Source of the DNA: Forficula auricularia
Taxonomy: Eukaryota > Arthropoda > Insecta > Dermaptera > Forficulidae
Reading direction: 5' to 3'
DNA length: 64,000 nucleotides
Assembly (NCBI GenBank): GCA_024734495.1
Contig: JALMQS010000681.1
Location: forward strand, 4,589,353 to 4,653,352
Made by a program: the position numbers and the translations under genes. Below the pieces are notes generated by a model. It ran no database searches. It worked only from the letters and a program-made list of their open reading frames with translations, and was not told the DNA's origin. This document shows positions 10,371-22,466 of this stretch, one piece after another. How positions within the stretch are numbered: position 1 is the first letter of the stretch; every line of letters starts with the position of its first letter.

Positions 10371-11360
10371 TGACACGGCAAACGTCTATTTTTGTATTAA
10401 AAGAGATCTCCGGAATATCACTGGTTTAAATGAGTTCAAGTTGCCTAACAAGAGAGGCGCCAAGGAAAATTTCATCGTTTAGAGCTATTTCGGAGATGAA
10501 AAATTAATATCTAATAAAAATTGTCGTATAATCTCAAGCTTGTCATCTCTTTATAACCTTAGTTTTCTTTTAGAAAAAAAAACAAAAAAAAATCAAGCAA
10601 GGAGATGAGGATAGTATATATAAAAATGTATGCATAGATATACAAAGGAAACTTTTATGGGAGTGACATTCTTGAATATTACATTTTACGTTAATTTCTA
10701 ATTAAATTTTATAATTATTTGAAAATAAAATATAAATATATAAAAAGATATAAATTATATAGGGCATCTAATTTAAAAGAAGATGCATATAAAGAATGTT
10801 ATTTTTAATTAGAAATCACTTTATGACGTTATTTCTTTACAGTTGTTACGTCAATGCATTTATTATTATATAAAAAATATGAAAAAATAAAGCGATTCTG
10901 TGAGGATTCAATTCTTTTTTAATTAAAAATTCACCTGCTATGCAATTTAAGCTTAAAATAATGTATTTTTATTGAAAATAAAAGGAAATTTTTACAGTAA
11001 GTAATTTATTTATAACGAATATATTAAAGGTTGAATCTCCTTTTTAGGTATTATAAATGTTTTTGTCTATAATAAAATTTGGAAGAGCAGTGTGTAGATT
11101 CTGAAACTGGCCGGCTTAGTTAGTCCAAAAACATCGAATTTTAGAATTAGTACACTTAACTTCATTCTATTAAAAATATTTTCCCGGGTATATTTAATAT
11201 AATTTCAGTCAGAATAGATATTATATTTTATATAAAAATGGAAGTAAATTAAATTCTAAATTAAATTATTCATGAGATATATTTGTATTTGACAGATATA
11301 ATATCAATGCTTCATATTAGTAGAAAGAGATACAATCTTCAATTTTAATATTCGGAAGTA
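10371..11360. other. AT-rich stretch, no gene seen
   Basis: No protein-like frame, SINE box or inverted repeat of note. Several A- and T-runs. Ends at the TA of the next MITE. Confidence 0.5.
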
Positions 11361-11730
11361 CAGTAGAATCCCGATATATCCTATATGCCGATAAATCGTA
11401 AGAAATTGCTGGTCCCTTGGAAAAATCTCGTTAATTAGTATAAAATGTTTATAAAAATATGTAGGTATACATGTTTAAGTATGTAGTTTTAATTTACTGT
11501 ACAATCAAAAATAATGTAAAATTCATACTACTGTATTTAAATATAGTATTTTTATGTATACATATGTATTTAGGTATGTACATATTTATAAACAAATACA
11601 TTAAAACTTTCGATAAATCGTATTTTTATTTTTTATCCCCGATATATCATAATCTCGATATAGCGAACATGTCGATATATCGTTCTTATTCTTTGTCCTC
11701 TTGAAGTTCCGATATATCGGAATTCTACTG
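11361..11730. mobile_element. pogo/Tigger-like MITE, family 2
   Basis: A 370-bp element with ends CAGTAGAATCCCGATATATC and (reverse complement of the right end) CAGTAGAATTCCGATATATC, between TA at 11359-11360 and 11731-11732. Subterminal GATATATCG and GATAAATCG motifs repeat several times at both sides. A decayed partial copy is at about 22310-22466. Non-coding; the short frame inside (11471-11704) is chance. Confidence 0.9.
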
Positions 11731-12269
11731 TATCTCTATACTTCAAACGTTTTTTAATTATTCTTAAAATGTTCTGAAAAACAATTCAGAACACTTTGCT
11801 TAAATTCACAGTTTTCTCAGGTTTTAATGAGAAAATTGACTTAGAAATCTGGCAGTATTGCTCTTAATTCAAAATATAAAAACTGCCGCAAATAAATTTA
11901 AATTTAAGTTGAATATCCGAAAGAAATCATTTTTGGTTCAAATCGTTTCACCGTCGCGGCTAGTTTTTATATATAAGAAGATAAATTATTACATTATTGG
12001 CATACAATTAATTTAATCATCATTAGATTGATTTATTGATTTTCCCCCACTAATTTTTGCTACTTATTTATGAGTGTACCTACATATTTTCCTCGCTCGT
12101 CTATTCACGATAGTTGTAGAGGAGTGGGGCCTAAGCTTTTAAAATAAAGCGATTGGGCAATGAATTGAGCCCTTAATGGAAAATAAAGAAAATATTAATT
12201 TTTTATAGAAATGCACTTCATTTGCAAGAAAAAAATAATTTAGAAATTAGTAATTTTAAGGTATTATAG

Positions 12270-12496
12270 AGTAGCAGAATTTTTATAAATTAAAGGAGGC
12301 AATAAAAGAGTGTTTCTTCTGCTGAAATTTTTTTAAAATTTATTTATAACGCGACTATAGTTTTGAGGGATTTGTCCCCTTTCTGTGAATCAATTGTAAT
12401 AGACTGATGAAGGGGCAAAGCCATCGAAACTATAGGCTCGTTATAAATAAATAAAAAAAAATATTTTCCTATCACTCTTTTATTGTCTCCTTTAAT
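12270..12496. repeat. Inverted pair of PLE terminal repeats
   Basis: Left arm: AGAGTAGCAGAATTTTTATA, then TTAAAGGAGGCAATAAAAGAG. Right arm: the same block inverted (CTCTTTTATTGTCTCCTTTAA, ending near 12496). Between them lie two hammerhead-like motifs in opposite orientation. The plus-strand one (12404-12430) reads CTGATGA, A, GGGG..CC, GAAAC, then TATAG. This tail is the same as that downstream of the GIY-YIG pseudogene at 44.6-45.4 kb and as the pair at 31304-31573, which ties it to a Penelope-like element. The flanks (11731-12269 and 12497-13258) hold nothing recognisable. Confidence 0.8.
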
Positions 12497-13258
12497 ATAG
12501 TCTTCTTACCATCATTAACAGTGAGTGTTTGGTGTCATTATTTGTCATTAAGACCAAAAAGAATTCCGTTAATTATTCCAGGACTGGCTCTCCTTCAGAT
12601 CTTCATTAAAATCAACCATCAAGAATAATACATAATATTATATCAATGTATATATTTCTTTGAAAATACTTATTTATCCATGATAAAAAAGAATTTTAAA
12701 TATTTATTAATTGACAATTTTTATACGTGACTTGAGAATGTGAATTTTTAATATAGAAGATAGTGGTTATCTAATAAACAAATTATAAATAAATAATTTA
12801 ATTAAATGTTGGTGAAGAGTGCCAATGGAAAAGTGAAGAGGTCTTGAAAACCCTTCGGGAACGATATTAGTCCAACAATGGTAGAGAGATACGGGAAACA
12901 AACAAGTAGTAAAGGGACAAACAGACAAACAGGATGTCAATTCCGGGCAGAGAGATCCCTTAAGGACGATTCAGCGACAGTCGCATTGATCTAGAAACTA
13001 AAGAGAAAGGAAAGTCGTCAAATGAGACAACTGAAAAAAAAATTCAATTTATTTGCTTTATATAAGGTATAGTTATATTTTAAAAATAAAATAAAATAGT
13101 TAAGTGTCTTGAATTTCAAAAAAAAACTCTTCTTTCGATGGTATAACTCTTTAAATTCTAGTCAATCTATGCGACTAGATCGTGCAATAAACACTATTTA
13201 ATTGAAAAAAACAAATAGAAGGTTCCTTGGATGAAAATTATGTAATAGAAAGGTTTTT

Positions 13259-14136
13259 ATTTTGCCGAGAGTAGCAGAGTTGTTAATTCATAAAGAAAAA
13301 CAAAGAGGTTGTCCTCTGCTTGATGCAAATAAACATAAAAAACATATAAAGCAAATATATACAGTGAAACCCCTCAAATCCGAACTAATTGGGGGCTGTA
13401 GCCTGTTCGGATTTCAATTTGTTCGAATTAGCCGAAAGCAGCTTCGACAATTTTAGATAACTGATATCAAGTGAAAGATTAAGTGATATTTTGTGTGTTT
13501 CTATTATTATTTCATTGTTTTTGAAGTGATTAACCTAAAGAATTTCAATAACCAACATTTACCGTTTTTCAATCCTGGATGACATAAGTATGTAGACACA
13601 TTTACACTTTGTTTGCTATGCTAACTGTACTTCTTTGTTAATTTTTCAACAAATTATCTAAAATAAGATTATAATGTAGAATATATAGATACATAATTGT
13701 TTTATGACTAAATAAATAAGTTTCTCTTTTTTGCCTTCCGATTTCCCGGGATTTCGGATTTCCGGAGTTCGGATTTGAGGGGTTTCACTGTATGTATATA
13801 TATTATTTATTTGTTTAAGACTATAGTTACTAATGCTTGGCCTTCATCATCAGTTTTTTTAATTATAAATATTATTTTTCATGGGTCACGTATATAATGA
13901 AATTATTTTTGCTCTTACTGAGCCGAGAAGCCAATTAGCACAAAATTTTCAATATCCACGCGATACTGACCCCATGAAAAATAATATATTTAATTAAAAA
14001 GTCTGATGGTGAAGGCCAAGCCTTCGAAACTATAGTCTCAAATAAATAAATAATATATATACATATTTGATATATAGGTGTGTATGTTTATTTTTCATCA
14101 AGCAGAGGACAACCTCTTTGTTTCTCTTTATGAAAA
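13259..14136. repeat. Inverted PLE terminal-repeat pair split by a MITE
   Basis: Left arm 13259-13861 (minus the MITE) carries TTTTGCCGAGAGTAGCAGAG, AACAAAGAGGTTGTCCTCTG and TTATTTATTTGTTTAAGAC. The right arm, about 13990-14136, inverts these, ending CAGAGGACAACCTCTTTG. The hammerhead-like motif on the plus strand (14003-14037) has CTGATGG, spacer T, a perfect 6-bp stem GAAGGC/GCCTTC with loop CAA, then GAA and ACTATAGTC, which gives a short stem III and GUC. The same family recurs at 62721-62960. The middle (13862-13990) is unique. Confidence 0.8.
13362..13790. mobile_element. pogo/Tigger-like MITE, family 1 (better copy)
   Basis: A 429-bp element with ends CAGTGAAACCCCTCAAATCC at both sides (right end inverted), flanked by TA at 13360-13361 and 13791-13792. 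It is inverted relative to the copy at 756-1177 and matches over the whole length, including AACAAATTGAAATCCGAAC. It sits in the left arm of a PLE inverted pair. The right arm lacks it, so the target can be reconstructed. Non-coding. Confidence 0.9.
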
Positions 14137-14645
14137 ATTATGTAAGTTCAATTACACGTTGAAGGCGATTGTCGAACCCGAGAGCCAGATTTGCTTATCG
14201 AGCGAGAGGCTCAACCTTAGAAACTTTTCCCTTTATCATATATTTGTAAAGTATTATAATAAAATTTTGTTCTAATAAAGACCTACAATGAATTTTACTA
14301 ACGAGTGGTTCCTTGAAAGTTCTTACGTAAATAATGAGTTGTCCCAAAGATTGATCCTCGAAAAATCGAATATGGCACTTGGGCTCAATTCATAAGGATG
14401 AAATGGCTCCGCTAATATTCACTCAAACATATGGAATTTTTTATTGGATATTTTTAAAAATTGTTAATTTGAGTTTAAAAAAAAAAATATCAAAGAAAGC
14501 AATTGCCAAATTAAACATAGGTGTAAATTTACATAATATTAGCAGTAGCTGTTGTGAGATATAAAATTGTTTATTTGAGTAAATCAACACAGCGTTATAT
14601 TACTGTAATGATTAATATTTTTATGCGTATAAAAAATATTTCATT

Positions 14646-15500
14646 TTAACCGACTTCAAAAAAGGAGGAGGTTCTTCATTCGACTGAATTTTTTTTTTTG
14701 GACCTTTTTTGATATGTTTGTTCAGACATAACTTCTTTGTTTATCAACTGATTTTTATGATTCTTTTTTTATTTGAAAGAGGATATCTTAGGGGTGGTAC
14801 CATATTAATTTGGTCAAGTTCTGAAGATATGATAAATGACGAAATAACGTAAATCTCCAATTCTTATGACCAAATAATCGAAATTATAATAAATAAAATC
14901 TTTTATAAAAAAATCTTAAAACATCCATTTAAAACCCGCAAACGTTTCGAGAAAATTTATATATTTATTAATTGAATTTTATTATCATTTTCTGATTCAT
15001 TCGCCCGACGCTTTCTCATACGAGATTCATGCAAGGTATAATATTAAGTCACTATTAATAACATCACTAAAAAGAGAAAAATAAAAAAAAATTTATAAAA
15101 AAAATAAAACGGACTCCAAAAAATTAAATGCAACAAATAAAATAATAATAACTTAAAAATCAAATAAAATACACTAAAAAGTATAAAATAATTATCTTAT
15201 TTAATTACAACTAAACGACAAAATATTAACATGAAATTACTTTTTGAAATCGGTGCCAAACATATACATTTTATGAATCGCACTCGACGGATCTTACTTA
15301 GTACGTTTGGCGGGTACGCTCGCTTGTATAGTTTGACCGACTTCAAAAAGTAATTTCATGATAATATTTCGTCGATTAGTTCTAACTAAATAAGATAATT
15401 ATTTTATACCTTTTAGTGTATTTTATTTTATTTTTAAGTTAATATTATTTTATTTGTTGCATTTAATTTTTTGAAGTGGGTTTTATATTTTTTATAAAAA
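14646..15500. mobile_element. CCGACTTC-ended repeat, copy B
   Basis: Starts TTAACCGACTTC, then GGAGGAGGTTCTTCATTCG, and ends near ATTTAATTTTTTGAAGTGGG. It is the inverted counterpart of 6876-7816, with the same internal blocks GACCAAATAATCG, ACGCTCGCTT and GACTTCAAAAAGTAATTTC. Copies differ by small indels and substitutions, so both insertions are old. No coding capacity. The interval 14137-14645 holds nothing recognisable. Confidence 0.75.
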
Positions 15501-17289
15501 TTATATTCTTAAAAATGAAACTCGCAATAATTAATGAATTCACATACTTGTTCAATAAATATGTATGTGCCCAAACGTTAATAATTAAATAATTTAGTAT
15601 CCGCTAATAGCCATAGGCTAAGTGGTTAATTTATTAAGTCTATCCTTTATTAGTTCACTGACATATGGTAATGGAAGACAGTGTCGCCTGCAAGTGGCAA
15701 GTATGCATTCAAAGGAACGACCTGTATTGCTGGTTGCATCTTTAGGCTCTAAATATTTATAAAAATATTTGATCATTCATCCAATTTTTAAAAAATCTAA
15801 TAATTTTTATATTAGTATTGAAGAATTAAATTCAATTCTTACTCGATATGCCCAAGAATTCACTCCATTTTTTTAATGATTAATTTTATCTTCTATGTCA
15901 TACGTGGGCCCCGTTTCTGAGCTTTGAGATTTATTTAGAGGCATCTCGAGATGATGAGGTCGTAGAATTAGTCTGCCTGTTAGTTTCTTCAAATGTAAAA
16001 AATGAGGTTAGTTTAGGTAGTTTGCTGATATTTTCTTTTTGAGCTTCAAGTTTTTTCTTTTTTCTGAATCACTTAAATATGTTCTTTCGGCATCATTAAA
16101 CGAGACTTCAAAACTACGAACAACACTTTATTAAGATATTTAATGAATAATAATTTGTAACAAATAAGAAAGTAAACAAAACGAATTGTTTAAGTTTGAA
16201 ACATCAAGGGAATCCCCATGATGTGAATGTTATTGAATTAAAAATATATTCTTTCTACGAGGTGGTAATTTATAGCAAATAATCTTTGAGTTTAATCTTT
16301 TTAGCGTTTGGGTTCATTTTCTGACATGCAATCAAATTTATCTAATAAAACTTTTGATAACTTCCTTGAATTAAAAGAAATATATTATAGTCTATAAACT
16401 TATTTCGCTTCGACTAGAATTTTGGAAAATGAACATTTTATAAGCATTAAGTTTTAAAATAAGTAGTTTTTAAATTATTATACTTAAAGTTGAAGCGTTC
16501 CAATGGCGAGAAATGTGATAACGATTAGAATTAGATAAATTTTAACGCTTTTGATTCTTTGAGATTGTATTTTTTGAAATTATAAATACGATATATCAAT
16601 AAATATCGTACTCTATTATTCAATAGCCATTATTCAAGATATTTTGACTTGTGGTTGAAGATCGGTTTAATAGCATTGCTCTGAAATTGACTATATATGG
16701 AGGGTTAGATTCATCAATCAGATGTCATCCTAGGCGTAGAGAATATAGTATTAATGAATTCGCCAACCATCTGACCAAAGGGATTTAACAATTATTGTGC
16801 AATCGGTCATTTATTGCTAGCTATTTCCAGCTTAATTAAACTTTAGAAATATAAAATAATACTTTTAATTCAATAATAAAATCTTTCTTCTCCTCTCTTC
16901 GGAAATGCAAGGGTTTCTCAAGATTTATAGGGGCCGCATCTTCTTTCTGCACCTCCTTCTTGCATTTGATCGCGATTAAAAATACATCCACATTATATTT
17001 TTTATATATAAATGTGAAAGTAAATACTGGTTCAGCACTTCTCCAATTAAACCATAAAGCGGAGTTGAGAGACGGTGATTCAAAGGCAACGTGAAAAGCA
17101 AGCTTAGGGGGGAATTATTAGTTCGGTATCAGAGTAAATACCGTTATTGTTATCAATAAAAATGGAGAGTGGAGTCGGTTTTTGGAGGGCCAGAGTCAAG
17201 GGAGTCAAAAAGAATCGGGTCATCTATTAGTCGGATAGCTTGTTTAAGAATAGCATCTAGACATAGAGTTGTTCTACGAATGAGGGAAG
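15501..17289. other. AT-rich stretch, no gene seen; one shared segment
   Basis: No protein-like frame. At 16865-16960 lies an inverted relative of the segment near 8.2 kb (CTTCGGAAATGCAAG..). At about 16988-17020 lies TATAAATGTGAAAGTAAA, a partial copy of the small palindrome seen at 40.94 and 59.13 kb. Confidence 0.45.
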
Positions 17290-17420
17290 AGAAAAACTAG
17301 ATGTTTTAATAAAATTTCAATTCGATATAACTATCATCTAAAGGACAAAAGAATTATAAATGAGAAATAAAATTGATCTTATTTTATCGATTTCATCTAT
17401 CTGGAGTGATAAATAGGTGG
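17290..17420. repeat. Partial copy of the 1.4-kb palindrome arm
   Basis: The block AAAAGAATTATAAATGAG, followed by TTATTTTATCGATTTCATCT, matches the arm sequence at about 17990-18050 (CAAAAGAATTATAAATATG, then TTATTTTATCGATTTAATCT). It is a short solo fragment lying 0.5 kb upstream of the complete unit. Confidence 0.6.
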
Positions 17421-17817
17421 TCATAACACTGCATAGTATTGTATTTGATTTTCTAAATTGTTGATGGAATTTATTACAATTAGTTGAATATTTGTTATTT
17501 TATTTATTCCATTTTTATTTAAAAGTTTATTCCTCTAAAATGTTGATTTTTAATTAATGAGGAAAAGTTAAGTGAAAATCATTTGACGCACACACAAGTT
17601 TTTTTAAAAACAATCAGATCTAGCTGTTTAGATAGTCAGGCTCCTAATTATAGATAATTAACTTTCTTTTAGTAAATTAAAATATCAAAATGTTTCTTCA
17701 TTAGAGTTTTTGAATATGTAGAATATCTAAGCCTCTAGAGCAGGATTTAGCTAACTTTCCACATAAATTTCACCTTCAGTGCCTAACCCTTTGAGGTAAA
17801 CAAATTGATAAAATAAC

Positions 17818-19198
17818 ATTTATTAAAAACATTTAATTTAAAAAATAAAAGTAAATATGACTGAAATGTCTAAAATCAATAGTTTATCCGTGAAAAAACA
17901 TTCCAATATTGTAGAGTGAATGAATGGACTTGAATTGAATCAATAACAAATAAGGTGTATGATGGCGAGACATCTCCTGGATATAACAGACCAAAAGAAT
18001 TATAAATATGAAAGAAATCGATTTTATTTTATCGATTTAATCTATCTTGAGGTTAATAGTAACTTTTTAATATAAAAAAATACCATTTTGATTAAGAATT
18101 TTATAGTTTAAAAGACATTGTATGAAAAGATTCAATTTCTTCTCTCCGGGAGCGAATCAACTAGAAATGGCCAAAAGTTTTATTTTTTTCTCATTAGATA
18201 TTTATTCAAATCTATTGAAATTTCATATTTTTATATTATTAACATTTATCTTTAATATCAAATAATTATTATTAGAAATTTGCATTTTAAAGGGTAGTTT
18301 AATTGAGGTCCAATTTGAAAAAACGCTAATAACTCCGTTGAAATATTTTTTAAAAAATATTAAATTAATAGATATTATAAAACAATTAATAATTAACAAT
18401 TTAATTCAATTTTGAATGAAATCCATTCAGTACTTTTTGAGAAAATCGTCAAAAACCCCGAAAACCGTCTATGAAAGGCCATTTTAGAAACATTTTAAAA
18501 TTCACCTCCATGTCACAAGTCAATATTTCGTTTCATATGACTTTTTAACTTTTTTCAAAGGCATCTCGTGATTTTAAAAAACATCGTTTTTTTGAAGGAT
18601 CAGATGGTTTTTGACCATTTTCTCAAAAAGTACTTAATCGATTTCGTTCAAAATTGATTTACTTTATTAATAATTAATTGTTTTATAACATTTTCAACGG
18701 AGTTATTAAGTGTTTTTTTCAAATAGGACTTCAAATAAACTAGCCTTTAAAATGCAAATTTCCTAATAATAATTATTTGATTTAAAAGGTAAATGAAAAT
18801 AACACGCAGATATTAAATTTCTATAGATTTCAATAAATAAAAAAAACTTTAGGCCATTACTAGCTTGATTCGCCTCCGGAGAGAAGAAATGGAATCCTTT
18901 CATACAATTTCTTTTAAACTACAAAATTCTTAATCAAAATGCTATTTTCTTATGTAATAGACATACTGTAAAACTTCAGCTAGATGAAATCTATAAAATA
19001 AGAACGTTGTCTTTGTCATTTATAATTATTTTGTTCTTTTATATCCAGAGAAAGGATCGCCATCAGACAACTTATTTGTCATTGATTCAAGTCCATCCAC
19101 TCTACAAAATTGGAATAATTTTTAACGCGTAAACTATTGATTTTAGACATTTCAATCATATTAACATTTCTGTTTTAAATTAAACGTTTTTAATAAAG
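17818..19198. repeat. 1.38-kb palindrome, unclassified foldback element
   Basis: Arms of about 640 bp run outward from a spacer at about 18461-18606. Outer ends match as TTTATTAAAAACATTTAATTT (left) and its inverse near 19175-19197. Inner ends match as TACTTTTTGAGAAAATCG / CATTTTCTCAAAAAGTA. Many markers lie in the same order in both arms, for example CTCTCCGGGAGCGAATCAA / TTGATTCGCCTCCGGAGAG and AAATTTGCATTTTAAAG / CTTTAAAATGCAAATTT. The arms differ by scattered substitutions and indels, so this is an old structure rather than a read artefact. No open frame with family resemblance. A foldback transposon is likely. Confidence 0.85.
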
Positions 19199-20493
19199 GG
19201 CATTAAAGGGCAACAAGGGACTCAGAAAATAATTATTATATTAGTAGAATTAAATAAATAATTTTATTATTGAACTAGCTGCATCGGCGGCACCTCCCCA
19301 AACCCCTGAACTCCTCCCCGAACCCGATCATTCTCCACCCTATCAATAGATATAATATATTATTATATAGTATTAAAGTTATTCTCAAATGTATTCTCTT
19401 TGTATAAATCGTATTTTGAGCTCTTGAGCTTTTATTTGAATTTTTCCTCTTGTAAATTGTAACATTAATTGGAAAATTTCAAATAAAATGATAATAATAA
19501 AAAACAAATAAAAATCTTTTATGTAGAGTTGATTTGAGAAGAATTTCACTACCTACATTTAGTACAGGTAATCAAATCATGAACAAGGCGAATTTTTGAA
19601 TGAATGCTTCTGTTTGAATGGGAGATTGAATAAAAGCTCTTCAGCTTGATTTATCGGATTGATTCGCTATATTTTGAAATCTATTCGCTTCCATTCTCCT
19701 CTTCAAAATAATGGCTCAATTTATTGATGAATTAAAGAAGTGAAGAGTCGAGATGTCTTCATCCATATGTATAGGATTTTATATTATCAATTGTTCACGA
19801 TATAGGTTTCGAGATTTTTATCTTCTCTTTCTCTATATATTCCTATTAATATCTCTCCTCAGAAGAAAGCATCTTGTTCGTTTCTTCATTGTCCCTTTAA
19901 AAAACCTGAAGAAGTAGGAAAGAATCCTCCGAAAAGTTGGTTTAAAAGGAAAGAGATACTTCAGCTGAAAATTCTACCAGTCCGTCTATCTCCAAAGAAA
20001 TTTTTTTCAATTATATTTATTTATTAATATTTAATAAGTATGTTGTTTTTTGGTAAGAAATAGTACTAGGATAAGAACTAGGATATGACTAGATAATGCC
20101 TGCGTGAAATGTCTTGTCATTTATCTATTTTTAAAATAATTTTAAGCAGTTAAAAAGACTTGACTGGTCATGTAAGCCAGTTTGGCGTTTGTGTACAATA
20201 AATTAAGTTAATTCAGTGGGTTATTTTAAATATTTTTAATACAATTATTGATTTTGAGAGTGGATCAAACTGATCCAGTTGTCAGCTGCAATGTTTAGGA
20301 ACTTGTTGCTTTCTATGTGACATTATAGCTTGAAATGGGTATGTGGATGTTTCGTGATGGAAGGACGGGGGTGTAATCAGGGATATTTTTTTTCTATATT
20401 ATTTTAATAGAAAGTGCTGGCTGACTGGCAACTTTTATTTTGGAAATATAAATTGAATTAATGTCGATTAATTGCTTTAAAATTGAAATGAAT
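19199..20493. other. No gene; contains a decayed PLE tail
   Basis: At 19906-19934 a decayed hammerhead-like motif reads CTGAAGA, A, GTAGGA, a short loop, TCCTCC, GAAAAGTT: stem II has 5 of 6 pairs. About 40 bp downstream comes CTACCAGTCCGTCTATCTCC, the same tail sequence found at 30.25 and 63.74 kb, confirming the repeat family. The rest is AT-rich DNA without features. Confidence 0.5.
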
Positions 20494-21075
20494 TGATGTT
20501 TATGGCAATAAGACGGAATTAATTATGGATCTGGGATGTTGATGAACCTCAGATGGTTGAAGTCCTCTTTATCTCTCCAATGAGTTCTGTGTAGAATGGA
20601 ACTTTCTTTCCTCCTGCGAGACAAGAAATATTTTAATACTAATTTTGGACGATTCGTGCTTCATGAATTCAATATTTTGGCCTGCCTAGTAACTTGGCCA
20701 GCAGCAGATAAATCATAAATGTAGGTATATTCTAAAATACTTGGGGTATTAAATTTGTTCTTATTTATCGTTCATAAGGAGAGAATTAATTAATTAATAA
20801 TCTTAATTTAAGTACTTTGTCAGGGTCGGCTGACGATTCATCCCTTTTGATTCGCAGTACTTTGATTCAGAATTCATTTACTTTATAAGGTAGCATATAT
20901 AAAAATACAGAAAATGATTAAAGGTATTAATTACAAGATGCCAAGGTGTTATGTGGCCATACGGCATAGGTTGCAGAATACAACAAAGCAAAATAACACA
21001 TATTCAAGAGAGATGTTGAATGTTTTTATGAAATTTTAATCACCATTTCCAATTAACTTTTTCTTGAGCCAAATT

Positions 21076-21280
21076 AAACTCTGTAGACTTTATTCTTATA
21101 ATATTAGCTATCTATCAGAATTTTTACAGACTTTTAGCTATTATAATTTGGGACTCTATAACTTACTAATCCTAAGATAGCAGTATTCTATCTAGATGTA
21201 ACTCCAAAATTGTAATAACTAAAAATCTGTAAAGATTCTGAAGGATAGCTACTATTATAAGGATAGAGTCTACAGAGTTT
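21076..21280. repeat. 205-bp foldback MITE (copy 1)
   Basis: Inverted arms start AAACTCTGTAGACTTTATTC and end GGATAGAGTCTACAGAGTTT. Inner arms share TAGCTAT..AGAATTTTTACAGA and TCTGTAAAGATTCT. The left arm is interrupted in the middle by AT-rich loops. No target duplication is clear. Confidence 0.7.
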
Positions 21281-21894
21281 CAAATTTTTTGAACCATTAC
21301 TTTGGCCGGAATGATGTTTATGGCAATAAGACGGAATTAATTATGGATCTGGGATGTTGATGAACCTCAGATGGTTGAAGTCCTCTTTATCTCTCCAATG
21401 AGTTCTGTGTAGAATGGAACTTTCTTTCCTCCTGCGAGACAAGAAATATTTTAATACTAATTTTGGACGATTCGTGCTTCATGAATTCAATATTTTGGCC
21501 TGCCTAGTAACTTGGCCATGCAGCAGATAAATCATAAATGTAGGTATATTCTAAAATACTTGGGGTATTAAATTTGTTCTTATTTATCGTTCATAAGGAG
21601 AGAATTAATTAATTAATAATCTTAATTTAAGTACTTTGTCAGGGTCGGCTGACGATTCATCCCTTTTGATTCGCAGTACTTTGATTCAGAATTCATTTAC
21701 TTTATAAGGTAGCATATATAAAAATACAGAAAATGATTAAAGGTATTAATTACAAGATGCCAAGGTGTTATGTGGCCATACGGCATAGGTTGCAGAATAC
21801 AACAAAGCAAAATAACACATATTCAAGAGAGATGTTGAATGTTTTTATGAAATTTTAATCACCATTTCCAATTAACTTTTTCTTGAGCCAAATT

Positions 21895-22099
21895 AAACTC
21901 TGTAGACTTTATTCTTATAATATTAGCTATCTATCAGAATTTTTACAGACTTTTAGCTATTATAATTTGGGACTCTATAACTTACTAATCCTAAGATAGC
22001 AGTATTCTATCTAGATGTAACTCCAAAATTGTAATAACTAAAAATCTGTAAAGATTCTGAAGGATAGCTACTATTATAAGGATAGAGTCTACAGAGTTT
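21895..22099. repeat. 205-bp foldback MITE (copy 2)
   Basis: The same unit as 21076-21280, carried along by the tandem duplication. It is not an independent insertion. Confidence 0.7.
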
Positions 22100-22309
22100 C
22101 AAATTTTTTGAACCATTACTTGGCTTGAATGAAGCAATTGATTGTTCAGATGGCAAAACCCCATGTTATTTAGATGAGAACACAATCTGATGTAGGCACT
22201 AGGTTAAAATTGAGATAGACTTGAAACCTGGGGTATTTTTTTTATTTATTTTTAACCATATGAGTTCATGTCATGTAAGTACTGAAAAATATCCAAAATA
22301 TGGAGCACC

Positions 22310-22466
22310 CTAATGTATATATGTACTATATTTATAAAAAAATAAAAATAAATTAAAACTTTCGATATATCCTATTTTTCATTTTTGCCATCGATATAGC
22401 GAACATGTCGATATATCGTACTTATCCTTTGTCCCCTTGAAGATACGATACACCGGGATTCTTCTG
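22310..22466. mobile_element. Partial Tigger-like MITE, family 2
   Basis: Matches the right half of 11361-11730: TTAAAACTTTCGATATATCC, then ATAGCGAACATGTCGATATAT and a decayed end GGGATTCTTCTG in place of GGAATTCTACTG. The left end is missing. The following 22467-23350 holds no recognisable feature. Confidence 0.65.

Larger units (their letters stand above)
20494..22119 (+). repeat. 0.82-kb direct tandem duplication, nearly identical copies
   Basis: Copy 1 runs from about 20494 to 21301 and copy 2 from about 21312 to 22119, offset by 818 bp at the left and 819 at the right. By eye the only differences are a one-base insertion in copy 2 (GGCCATGCAGCAG versus GGCCAGCAGCAG) and small changes at the junction. 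No gene lies inside. Each copy holds one foldback unit (21076-21280 and 21895-22099). Such identity means a very recent duplication, unresolved heterozygosity, or an assembly duplication. Confidence 0.95.
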
